From contig NZ_JAHDGE010000031.1 in NCBI RefSeq assembly GCF_020627745.1, forward strand, positions 1 to 36,553: a DNA stretch of 36,553 nucleotides, in the 5' to 3' direction. Source of the stretch: Pseudooctadecabacter sp. Lineage in GTDB: Bacteria > Pseudomonadota > Alphaproteobacteria > Rhodobacterales > Rhodobacteraceae. The notes beneath the pieces were generated by a model that was given only the letters and a program-made list of their open reading frames with translations, was not told the DNA's origin and ran no database searches. This document shows positions 24,404-31,496 of this stretch, piece after piece. Position 1 is the stretch's first letter; every line of letters starts with the position of its first letter. Position numbers and translations under genes: made by a program.

Positions 24404-24906
24404 TGCCCTACGAATGGATCACGCCCGATGACCCCGCCCCGCGCAGCGCGCCTGTGGCGGAACTTCACCTGTGGCCCTACAGGTCTCTGCCGCGCCGGGA
24501 TTTTGTCACCTTCATCGCCGCGACGGCCGCGATGGTCCTGCTGCCGCTTCTTGCCGTGATGGGGTCGCCTGTTCTGTGGGGCCTTCTGCCGTTCTTTGTC
24601 CTTGCCGTGGGGGGCATCTGGTACGCCCTGCAGCGCAACCAGCGCGATGGTGAAATTCTTGAGGAACTGCGCATCTGGCCCGACCGTATCACGCTTGATC
24701 ACCACCACCCCCGCCACGGTCACCACACATGGGAAGCCAATCCCTATTGGGTGCAACTCAAACTCGACCCGCGCCACGACCGGATCAAGAATTACCTGAC
24801 CCTCAAGGGCAGCGACCGTGAGGTCGAACTGGGCGCCTTTTTGTCCGAGGACGAACGCGCGGTGCTGTATGACGAGGTCGACCAAGCCATCCGCGACGCC
24901 CTGTAA
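24403..24906 (+). CDS. DUF2244 family membrane protein
   Basis: A 167-residue integral membrane protein of the DUF2244 type. An N-terminal LHLWPYRSLPRRDF segment precedes two hydrophobic helices (about 37-54 and 58-74), then a cytoplasmic C-terminal part (IWPDRITLDHHHPRHGHHTWEANPYWVQLKL) that matches the family pattern of a His-rich, Trp-containing beta domain. Function is unknown; the family is often found near cytochrome c oxidase genes in alphaproteobacteria. The His cluster (HHHPRHGHH) could bind metal. A small GACCCG/CGGGTC hairpin at 24918-24936 follows without a T-run. Confidence 0.8.
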   Translation: MPYEWITPDDPAPRSAPVAELHLWPYRSLPRRDFVTFIAATAAMVLLPLLAVMGSPVLWGLLPFFVLAVGGIWYALQRNQRDGEILEELRIWPDRITLDHHHPRHGHHTWEANPYWVQLKLDPRHDRIKNYLTLKGSDREVELGAFLSEDERAVLYDEVDQAIRDAL

Positions 24907-24969
24907 AGTCACCCGCAGACCCGCAGCTTTCGGGTCGCGCTTGATGCGTGCTGCGCATAGGCTGACCCT

Positions 24970-25866
24970 ATGACGCCGCAACGCACCCTATCCCTGGCCA
25001 ACTGGGCCGACCTTCTGGTCCTCGGTCTGATCTGGGGTGGCAGTTTTCTGGCAATCCGTCTGACGCTTGACGAAGTCCCCTTCGTCACCTCCGTGGCCCA
25101 CCGCGTGTTCTGGGCGGCCCTGATCCTCTGGGCCTATGTCCTGTGGCGGCGGTTGCCCCTGCCGTCGGGACGGGATTGGGCCGTTCTGGGCGTCATGGGG
25201 GTTTTGAACAACGTCATCCCTTTCAGTCTGATGGCATGGGGGCAACTCTATATTCCCACGGGCCTCACGTCGGTTTTCAACGCAGGCACGGCCATCTTCG
25301 GAGCGGTTGTCGCGGCCCTTTTGCTGGCGGACGAACGCATGACCCCGCGCAAGGCGATAGGGTCGCTGATCGGGTTTTTCGGGGTCGTCACGGCCATTGG
25401 CCTCGACAGCTTGCGCGATCTGGACATCACCTCACTGGCGCAACTGGCGGTGATCGGGGGCACCGTGTCCTACGCCTTTGCCGGGGTCTGGGCGCGGGTC
25501 CATATGGGGCATCTGACGCCTCAGGTGGCCGCCGCCGGTATGCTGACCGGATCGTCCGTCATCATGGTTCCAGCAGCCTTCGCAATCGACGGCGTGCCGT
25601 CCTTCGATCTGGGGCTGACCACAACGCTGGCGATCGCCTACTACGTGATCTTTGCAACCGCAGGGGCCTATCTTCTGTATTACCGTATTCTGAAAACAGC
25701 CGGATCGGCCAATACCATGATCGTGACGCTGCTGATCCCGCCGGTGTCGATCCTGCTGGGCGCATGGGTGCTGGATGAAACCCTCGCGCCGAACGTCTAT
25801 GCGGGTCTGGGGATGCTGGCGCTTGGCCTGATCATTCTGGACGGGCGTTTGATGCGCCGCGCCTAA
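24970..25866 (+). CDS. DMT superfamily (EamA) transporter
   Basis: A 298-residue inner-membrane transporter with ten predicted helices in two EamA repeats (about 14-146 and 157-293). Typical marks are LIWGGSFLAIR at the start of repeat 1, the segment PTGLTSVFNAGTAIFGAVVAALLL and, in repeat 2, ANTMIVTLLIPPVSILLGAWVLDE. Members export amino acids or metabolites; the substrate is not evident. Its stop codon overlaps that of the convergent DUF3008 gene, leaving no space for a terminator between them. Confidence 0.88.
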   Translation: MTPQRTLSLANWADLLVLGLIWGGSFLAIRLTLDEVPFVTSVAHRVFWAALILWAYVLWRRLPLPSGRDWAVLGVMGVLNNVIPFSLMAWGQLYIPTGLTSVFNAGTAIFGAVVAALLLADERMTPRKAIGSLIGFFGVVTAIGLDSLRDLDITSLAQLAVIGGTVSYAFAGVWARVHMGHLTPQVAAAGMLTGSSVIMVPAAFAIDGVPSFDLGLTTTLAIAYYVIFATAGAYLLYYRILKTAGSANTMIVTLLIPPVSILLGAWVLDETLAPNVYAGLGMLALGLIILDGRLMRRA

Positions 25867-26045
25867 TCCTTGGTCTCGGGCAGGTCGTCATGATCGGTCG
25901 ACGCCATTTCTTCAAGTTCGTCTTCGGACATACTGTCGTACATCTCCTTTGACGCCCCTTGCAGGTCACCCACCTTGGTGTCGCCGCGTTTGGCGGACAA
26001 CGCAGCACCGGCAGCCTTTTGCTGTGACTTGGACTGTGCCTTCAT
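25863..26045 (-). CDS. DUF3008 family small protein
   Basis: A 60-residue, highly charged soluble protein. KSQQKAAGAALSAKRGD followed by LQGASKEMYDSMSEDELEEMA is the DUF3008 pattern (small bacterial proteins of unknown role, often with the S/KSMxxSMSExELxxFA-like core). The acidic tail DHDDLPETKD replaces the more basic ending that I expect in many relatives. Its ATG overlaps the stop of an upstream small ORF as ATGA, suggesting coupled translation, and its stop overlaps that of the convergent DMT transporter. Confidence 0.8.
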   Translation of the reverse strand: MKAQSKSQQKAAGAALSAKRGDTKVGDLQGASKEMYDSMSEDELEEMASTDHDDLPETKD

Positions 26046-26212
26046 CAGGCCAGCTCGTGCCTGCCGATCAGGGCAAGCTCTTCCAGCTCGTGAAGCGTAA
26101 GTTGGGAAAACATGACAGCCTGACCAGTGGTCAGATCATTGACACTGACTTTGCCCAGGCGCGCCTTCAACGCGATCTGCGCGTTCGTTCGATGATGCTG
26201 GAAATGTCGCAT
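26045..26212 (-). CDS. Possible small protein, 55 residues, coupled to the DUF3008 gene
   Basis: An open frame of 55 codons from the ATG at 26212, preceded by CTGGGGGAC as a plausible Shine-Dalgarno; a TTG at 26242 would extend it to 65 residues. It fills the gap between yqeY and the DUF3008 gene on the same strand and its TGA overlaps the DUF3008 ATG (ATGA). The C-terminal HELEELALIGRHEL resembles DELEEMASTDHDDL of its neighbour. I do not recognise the family. It could be a genuine companion gene or a chance frame. Confidence 0.4.
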   Translation of the reverse strand: MRHFQHHRTNAQIALKARLGKVSVNDLTTGQAVMFSQLTLHELEELALIGRHELA

Positions 26213-26285
26213 AAATGTCCCCCAGAAAAGTATGTCCTTCAAGGGAACGTATCAGACGCGGATGAGTTCCATCAGCTTGGACCTT

Positions 26286-26744
26286 TTATCCCAGCTTGTC
26301 CTTCACCATCGGTCCGACCTTTCCGAAATCCATCCGCCCGGTGTATTTCGCCTTCAGAACGCCCATCACCTTGCCCATGTCGCGGATGCTGGATGCGCCC
26401 ACCTCGGCCACGGCGGCGTCAATGGCGGCTTCGGTTTCGGATGTGGACAGCTGACGGGGCAGGAACTCTTCGATAATCTTGATTTCCTCACGCTCCTTTT
26501 CAGCCAGTTCCAGCCGACCGCCCTCCTCGTACACCTTGGCACTTTCCTGTCGCTGCTTGACCATTTTGCCAAGAATCGCCAGCACCGCATCATCGCCGAC
26601 ACCTTCGTCGCGGCCTTCCGCGCGTGCCTCGATATCGCGGTCCTTGATGGCCGCATTGATCAGCCGCAGCGTCGACAGCTTGTCAGCCTCCTTTGCCTTC
26701 ATCGCATCTTTCATGGCCCCCGAGACCCGCGCGCGCAATTCCAT
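26286..26744 (-). CDS. yqeY: GatB/YqeY domain protein
   Basis: A 152-residue cytosolic protein of the YqeY family, related to the tail domain of GatB (amidotransferase for Gln-tRNA/Asn-tRNA) but free-standing. Family marks are the start ELRARVSGAMKDAMKAKEADKLSTLRLINAAIKD, the middle DDAVLAILGKMVKQRQESAKVYEEGGR, EIKIIEEFLPRQLS, and the end MGKVMGVLKAKYTGRMDFGKVGPMVKDKLG. The exact role is unknown; a part in tRNA amidation or tRNA binding is assumed from the fold. The start at 26744 fits the family and has GGAT about 9 nt upstream; 26753 is possible. It is divergent from carA. Confidence 0.9.
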   Translation of the reverse strand: MELRARVSGAMKDAMKAKEADKLSTLRLINAAIKDRDIEARAEGRDEGVGDDAVLAILGKMVKQRQESAKVYEEGGRLELAEKEREEIKIIEEFLPRQLSTSETEAAIDAAVAEVGASSIRDMGKVMGVLKAKYTGRMDFGKVGPMVKDKLG

Positions 26745-26951
26745 ATGATCCATCCAAGTTGTTCGTGTGAGCGGTAACAGCGCGAACCCTAGACCGAACC
26801 CTTTCAAGAAAACAAGGCGTCAAAGATCAATCTGACGACACGTCCGAACGCGCTTGACCGTCCTTCGACCACCCCTTAGAACGCGGACAATTTGGCTGCG
26901 CCCAGATGCCATGGCGACAGCACCTTGCGGACATTTCGGGGGATTTGACCA

Positions 26952-28112
26952 ATGAGCGACCACAAAAAACCAACCGCCTGTCTGGTTCTGGCCGACGGCA
27001 CCGTCTTTTACGGCATGGGCTTTGGTGCCACCGGCCAGACGGTGGCCGAACTGTGTTTCAACACCGCGATGACAGGCTATCAGGAAATCATGACCGATCC
27101 GTCCTATGCGGGCCAGATCGTGACATTCACCTTCCCCCATATCGGCAACACCGGCGTCACTCCCGAAGACGATGAAACCGCCGATCCCGTGGCCTCCGGC
27201 ATGGTGGTCAAATGGGATCCGACGACGCCCAGCAACTGGCGGTCTGTGGAACAGCTTGAGACATGGCTGGAAAAGCGCGGGCGCATCGGCATCGGCGGCG
27301 TTGATACGCGCCGCCTGACCCGCGCGATCCGCCAGCAAGGCGCGCCGCATGTGGCCATGGCCCATGATCCCGACGGTAATTTCGATATCGAGGCGATGGT
27401 CGCCGCCGCCCGTGAATTTGCAGGTCTGGAAGGGCTTGATCTGGCCAAGGATGTCACCTGTGCGCAGTCCTACCGCTGGGACGAAATGCGCTGGGCCTGG
27501 CCCGAAGGGTTCAAACGCCAGACCGAGGCCGTGCACAAGGTCGTCGCCATTGACTACGGCGCCAAACGCAACATCCTGCGTTGCCTTGCGTCGGCGGGCT
27601 GCGATGTCATCGTCTTGCCGGCGACCGCCACTGCGGAAGAGGTCATGTCCCACAACCCCGATGGCGTGTTCCTGTCCAACGGTCCGGGTGACCCGGCGGC
27701 CACGGGGGCCTACGCCGTTCCCATGATCAAGGAAGTCCTGACAAAAGATGTCCCCGTTTTCGGCATCTGTCTGGGTCATCAGATGTTGGCGCTGGCACTG
27801 GGGGCCAAAACCATCAAGATGAACCACGGCCACCACGGTGCCAATCACCCGGTCAAGGATCAGGACACCGGCAAGGTCGAAATCACATCAATGAACCACG
27901 GGTTCACAGTTGATGCGCAATCCCTGCCCGACGGTGTGCGCGAAACCCATACATCCCTCTTTGACGGGTCCAACTGCGGCATCGCGATGGACGGACGGCC
28001 TGTCTTTTCGGTGCAATACCACCCCGAAGCCTCCCCCGGCCCGATGGACAGCTATTACCTGTTCGAACGCTTCGCCGAAGCCATGGCCAACAAGGCAGGT
28101 GCCGAGGCCTGA
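26952..28112 (+). CDS. carA: Carbamoyl-phosphate synthase small chain
   Basis: The 386-residue glutaminase subunit of carbamoyl-phosphate synthase, which supplies ammonia for arginine and pyrimidine synthesis to CarB. The N-terminal CPSase_sm domain (about 8-140) carries ELCFNTAMTGYQEIMTDPSYAGQIV. The class I glutamine amidotransferase domain (about 195-375) has nucleophile Cys273 in FGICLGHQ and the His-x-Glu pair in YHPEASPGP. carB is not in the window. GGGGGA lies about 10 nt before the ATG. The 200-nt gap to yqeY shows no clear pyrimidine attenuator. Confidence 0.96.
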   Translation: MSDHKKPTACLVLADGTVFYGMGFGATGQTVAELCFNTAMTGYQEIMTDPSYAGQIVTFTFPHIGNTGVTPEDDETADPVASGMVVKWDPTTPSNWRSVEQLETWLEKRGRIGIGGVDTRRLTRAIRQQGAPHVAMAHDPDGNFDIEAMVAAAREFAGLEGLDLAKDVTCAQSYRWDEMRWAWPEGFKRQTEAVHKVVAIDYGAKRNILRCLASAGCDVIVLPATATAEEVMSHNPDGVFLSNGPGDPAATGAYAVPMIKEVLTKDVPVFGICLGHQMLALALGAKTIKMNHGHHGANHPVKDQDTGKVEITSMNHGFTVDAQSLPDGVRETHTSLFDGSNCGIAMDGRPVFSVQYHPEASPGPMDSYYLFERFAEAMANKAGAEA

Positions 28113-28122
28113 GCCTCAGGCG

Positions 28123-28149
28123 TTAACGTCGACTTAACCTATCCTTAAC
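28123..28149. promoter_or_regulatory. Tandem CtrA boxes (three TTAA half-sites, 7-nt spacing)
   Basis: TTAA occurs at 28123-28126, 28134-28137 and 28145-28148, each pair separated by exactly 7 nt, with C after each. This makes two overlapping full CtrA consensus sites (TTAA-N7-TTAAC). They lie 45-71 nt before the ATG of the GT2 gene and just after the carA stop, where a promoter for the GT2 gene is expected. Regulation by CtrA is inferred from the motif alone. Confidence 0.75.
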
Positions 28150-28193
28150 CCTTTCCCGCCCAAGCTGGGGACGGGACAAGAAGGTAGGATGGG

Positions 28194-30113
28194 ATGGCTT
28201 TGACATTCAGGACCGGTCGCGGACAGGCGACCGCGCAGCAAACCGACGTGGCAGACCGCGTGGCACAGCCACGCAGTGTTGCCGACGTACTGGGCCCGTC
28301 CGGCATAGACGCGGCCCGCGCCCGCGCCGTCGCAGACCGAGCGCGCCGGTCGGCCAAGGCTCTTGCCGGAACATTGTATCCCGGACAACCTGACCTCACG
28401 CTTGCCTCGGCCGAGGCGCGGCGCCACAACACAAGCCTCGTGAACTTGCAAAAAGACCCGGCAGACCCACGCCTTGTGAAGATGTTCGGGGCGGATCTGT
28501 GTCTGAAGCACCGGGTTTTGCCGTGGCGCAATATTGCAGGGCGCGTGACCGTCGTGGCCGCAAGTGCCGATCATTTCCTAAAGGTCCACGACGTGCTGCG
28601 GGTGCTGTTCGGGGATGTCCATCTGGCCATCGTGACACCTTCGCAGATGGACCGCGCCTTTGCCCGCTTGTGCCACACCACGTTGATGGACAACGCCGAA
28701 TTGCGCACGGCGGCGGACGATTCCTGCCGTGACTGGAACGCGGGCCGGGCGTTCCGCTGGGGGGCTGCGGTCGCCCTGTCGGTCCTTGCCTGCCTGCTGA
28801 TCTGGCCCCAGACCAGTTTTCTGATCTTGTGTGGCTGGGCGATCCTGACCCTGGTGCTGAACACCATCCTCAAATCTGCAGCCGCCCTGTTTCACCTGTT
28901 CCCCAAACCCGCCAGAACCGACCCCGTCGTCGCGCCAGCGGACCTGCCCGTCGTCACCGTCATGGTGCCTTTGTTCAAGGAACGCGACATCGCGGGCGCG
29001 CTGGTGCACCGCCTGTCCAAAATCGACTATCCTGCCGACAAACTCGATGTGTGTCTGGTACTTGAGGCGGATGACGGCACCACGCAAAAGGCCCTCGCGC
29101 AGACGGACCTGCCCTATTGGATGCGCGCCATCCGCGTGCCTCTGGGCACGCTTCAGACCAAGCCCCGCGCGCTGAACTACGCGCTCAGCTTTGCGCGCGG
29201 CTCCATCATCGGGGTTTATGACGCCGAAGATGCCCCTGCCCCCGACCAAATCTACAAGGTCGCCACGCGCTTCGCATCGGCCCCGCCGGACGTGGCCTGC
29301 CTGCAGGGCCGTCTGGATTTCTACAACAGCCACTCCAACTGGCTCGCCCGGTGTTTCACCGTGGAATATGCCGCATGGTTCCGCATTATCCTGCCCGGAC
29401 TGGAAAGGATGAATCTGGCAATTCCCTTGGGGGGGACAACCCTGTTTTTCCGTCGCGATGTGCTGGAAAAGCTGGGCGGCTGGGACGCGCACAATGTCAC
29501 CGAAGATGCCGATCTGGGCATTCGCCTGAACCGGCGCGGCTTTCGCACGGAGATTTTCGACAGCACCACTCAGGAAGAGGCAAATGCCCGCGTCTGGCCA
29601 TGGGTCAAACAACGGTCCCGCTGGCTCAAGGGGTACGCAATCACCTATGGCGTCCACATGCGCAATCCGCTGCAACTGTGGCGCGACCTGGGGCCGTGGC
29701 GGTTCTTTGGTGTGCAGCTATTGTTCATGGGCACAATCAGCCAGTTCCTTCTGGCCCCGCTGCTCTGGTCCTTCTGGCTCATGCTGATCGGGCTGCCGCA
29801 TCCATTGAACGGGGTATTGACGCAGCCTGTCGCGCTGACCTTTGCCAGCATCTTTGTGCTGACCGAAGTGATCAACATCTCTGTCTCGGCCCTCGCTGTG
29901 ACCTCCGCGCGCAAACGCGAACTCATCATCTGGACGCCAACGCTTCATTTCTATTTTCCGCTGGCGGCCATCGCGGCCTACAAAGGGGTTATCGAACTGG
30001 CGACAAAACCCTTTTACTGGGACAAGACGACCCACGGCATTTTCGCCCCGACCGAACCGCGTCAGATCAGTGCGCGGCCTCGACCGCTTCCGCATCCAGT
30101 CGCAGCCGAATGA
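28194..30113 (+). CDS. GT2 membrane glycosyltransferase with GspE-N (MshEN-like) N-terminal domain
   Basis: A 639-residue inner-membrane glycan synthase. Residues about 26-165 resemble the N-terminal domain of type II secretion ATPases (TSLVNLQKDPADPRLVKMFGADLCLKHRVLPWR, then VTVVAASADHFLKVHDVLRVLFG). Two helices follow (about 187-206 and 208-228), then a GT-A domain with EADD (291-294), DAEDA (343-347), TEDADLG (catalytic Asp region 436-442) and QRSRW (473-477, the Q-x-x-R-W motif of processive synthases). Three or four C-terminal helices (about 497-590) complete a cellulose/hyaluronan synthase-like layout. It probably makes or exports an exopolysaccharide. In known proteins the GspE-N/MshEN domain can bind c-di-GMP. 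The gene's last 47 nt overlap the convergent gntR gene. Confidence 0.85.
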   Translation: MALTFRTGRGQATAQQTDVADRVAQPRSVADVLGPSGIDAARARAVADRARRSAKALAGTLYPGQPDLTLASAEARRHNTSLVNLQKDPADPRLVKMFGADLCLKHRVLPWRNIAGRVTVVAASADHFLKVHDVLRVLFGDVHLAIVTPSQMDRAFARLCHTTLMDNAELRTAADDSCRDWNAGRAFRWGAAVALSVLACLLIWPQTSFLILCGWAILTLVLNTILKSAAALFHLFPKPARTDPVVAPADLPVVTVMVPLFKERDIAGALVHRLSKIDYPADKLDVCLVLEADDGTTQKALAQTDLPYWMRAIRVPLGTLQTKPRALNYALSFARGSIIGVYDAEDAPAPDQIYKVATRFASAPPDVACLQGRLDFYNSHSNWLARCFTVEYAAWFRIILPGLERMNLAIPLGGTTLFFRRDVLEKLGGWDAHNVTEDADLGIRLNRRGFRTEIFDSTTQEEANARVWPWVKQRSRWLKGYAITYGVHMRNPLQLWRDLGPWRFFGVQLLFMGTISQFLLAPLLWSFWLMLIGLPHPLNGVLTQPVALTFASIFVLTEVINISVSALAVTSARKRELIIWTPTLHFYFPLAAIAAYKGVIELATKPFYWDKTTHGIFAPTEPRQISARPRPLPHPVAAE

Positions 30114-30720
30114 TATACGCCTGACTGATGTGATCGCGCAGCGCCTTGTCCGCAGCATCCCCGTCACCGGCTTCAATCGCACTGACGATCCGTTCATGTT
30201 CTTCCAGCGTATCCGCCGGACGGCCCTGCACGGCGATGGATGTGGACGCGAGCAGCGCCATGGACCGGTGCACCAGATCAAGTTGCTGCACCAGAAACCG
30301 GTTGTGGCTGGCCAGATGGATCTGCTTGTGAAACCGACGGTTGGCGCGGCTCATGGCCTCGGGGTCGTGGGTTAGCTTGCGGTCGGCCTCCAGCATGTCG
30401 CGCAGCACGGCCAATTCCTCCGGTGTGGCATGACGCGCGGCCAGCCGCGCGGCCAATCCTTCAAGCGATCCGCGCACCACATAAAGCTCGCTCAGTTGGC
30501 TGTGATCAAGGGATGCCACGATCAACGACCGCCCGTCGCGTGTCAGCAGGCTTTGTGTCTCAAGGCGTTGCAGCGCCTCACGGATGGGGGTGCGGGACAC
30601 GCCGAACCTCTCGGCCAGCTCGCTTTCCACCAGACGCGAACCGGGCTTGTAGGTGCCGGTGTCGATGGCCTCTAGGATCAACTCATAGGCGTCTTTGACG
30701 GGGGGTTTCGCTGTGCGCAT
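30067..30720 (-). CDS. GntR family transcriptional regulator (FCD type)
   Basis: A 217-residue DNA-binding regulator. The N-terminal winged helix-turn-helix (about 8-70) contains GTYKPGSRLVESELAERFGVSRTPIREALQRLETQSLL, the GntR signature. An all-helical FCD effector domain (about 78-207) carries Asp/Arg/His positions typical of the metal-binding FadR/VanR branch (LYVVRGSLEGLAARLAA, RRFHKQIHLASHN, EHERIVSAIEAGD, and a final H near DHISQ). The ligand is probably a small carboxylate, not identified. The start at 30720 is set by GGAGGA 5-6 nt upstream; an ATG at 30732 falls inside that region. A near-palindromic site lies 22 nt before the start. Confidence 0.9.
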   Translation of the reverse strand: MRTAKPPVKDAYELILEAIDTGTYKPGSRLVESELAERFGVSRTPIREALQRLETQSLLTRDGRSLIVASLDHSQLSELYVVRGSLEGLAARLAARHATPEELAVLRDMLEADRKLTHDPEAMSRANRRFHKQIHLASHNRFLVQQLDLVHRSMALLASTSIAVQGRPADTLEEHERIVSAIEAGDGDAADKALRDHISQAYIIRLRLDAEAVEAAH

Positions 30721-30741
30721 GACGTCCTCCATTGGACCGTC

Positions 30742-30763
30742 ATTGTACACCACGGTATCCAAT
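30742..30763. promoter_or_regulatory. Candidate GntR operator
   Basis: Two 11-nt halves, ATTGTACACCA and CGGTATCCAAT, form an imperfect palindrome in which 16 of 22 positions are symmetric; the outer four bases (ATTG/CAAT) and the inner ACC/GGT pair perfectly. It sits in the 91-nt divergent region between the GntR start (30720) and the HAD gene start (30812). Autoregulation and control of the divergent gene are typical for the family but inferred here. Confidence 0.55.
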
Positions 30764-30811
30764 CGTATCAACCCTCTCGATTTCCCGACCAAAGCGAACT
30801 AAACGGGACGC

Positions 30812-31456
30812 ATGTTAAAATCTGACTTTTCTCACGTGCGGGTCTGGGTCTTCGATCTGGATCACACCCTTTATCCGCCGGACCGCGGCCTGTTTTCTCA
30901 GATCGAGGGTTTGATGACCGACTACGTGGCGCGCACCCTGAACGTGGACGAGGTCGAGGCGAACCGCCTGCGCGATCACTACTGGGAACTGCACGGCACG
31001 ACCCTTGCGGGGCTTATGGCCGAACACGGGCTGGACCCGGACCCGTTTCTGGCCGCCGTTCATGACATCGACTTTTCGGTGCTGTCGCCCAACCCCGCCC
31101 TCGCCGCAGCGATTGATGCCCTGCCCGGTCGCAAGGTCGTCTATACCAACGGCACGCGGCCCTATGCCCACGACGTGTTACGCGCCCTCGGCCTGTCGGG
31201 GATTTTCGATGCGGTCTACGGGGTGGAACATGCCGGTTACAAACCTAAACCCGCACAGGCCGCGTTTGAGGCGGTCTTCGCGCTGGATGGTCTGGCCCCC
31301 GCACAAGGCGCGTTCTTCGAAGACAGCATCCGCAACCTTGCCGTGCCCCACGCCTTGGGAATGCGCACAGTCCACGTCGCCCCGCAACCGGACCCCCAAA
31401 GCTTTATCCACCATCACACGAGCAATCTGACGGCCTTCTTGTCGCAGCTGGTCTGA
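30812..31456 (+). CDS. HAD-family pyrimidine 5'-nucleotidase
   Basis: A 214-residue cytosolic haloacid dehalogenase-fold phosphatase. Motif I is FDLDHTLYP with nucleophile Asp15 and Asp17. The TNGTRPYA segment gives motif II, GYKPKPAQAAFE supplies the motif III Lys, and FFEDSIRNL gives the motif IV acidic pair. The FDLDHTLYPP and GVEHAGYKPKP combination is the SDT1-like pyrimidine 5'-nucleotidase branch that dephosphorylates UMP or CMP. It is divergent from the gntR gene across a 91-nt gap that holds the candidate operator. Confidence 0.88.
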   Translation: MLKSDFSHVRVWVFDLDHTLYPPDRGLFSQIEGLMTDYVARTLNVDEVEANRLRDHYWELHGTTLAGLMAEHGLDPDPFLAAVHDIDFSVLSPNPALAAAIDALPGRKVVYTNGTRPYAHDVLRALGLSGIFDAVYGVEHAGYKPKPAQAAFEAVFALDGLAPAQGAFFEDSIRNLAVPHALGMRTVHVAPQPDPQSFIHHHTSNLTAFLSQLV

Positions 31457-31496
31457 CAGCCTTTGCGCAGCCGGACCAACGGCCTATCTATAGATC

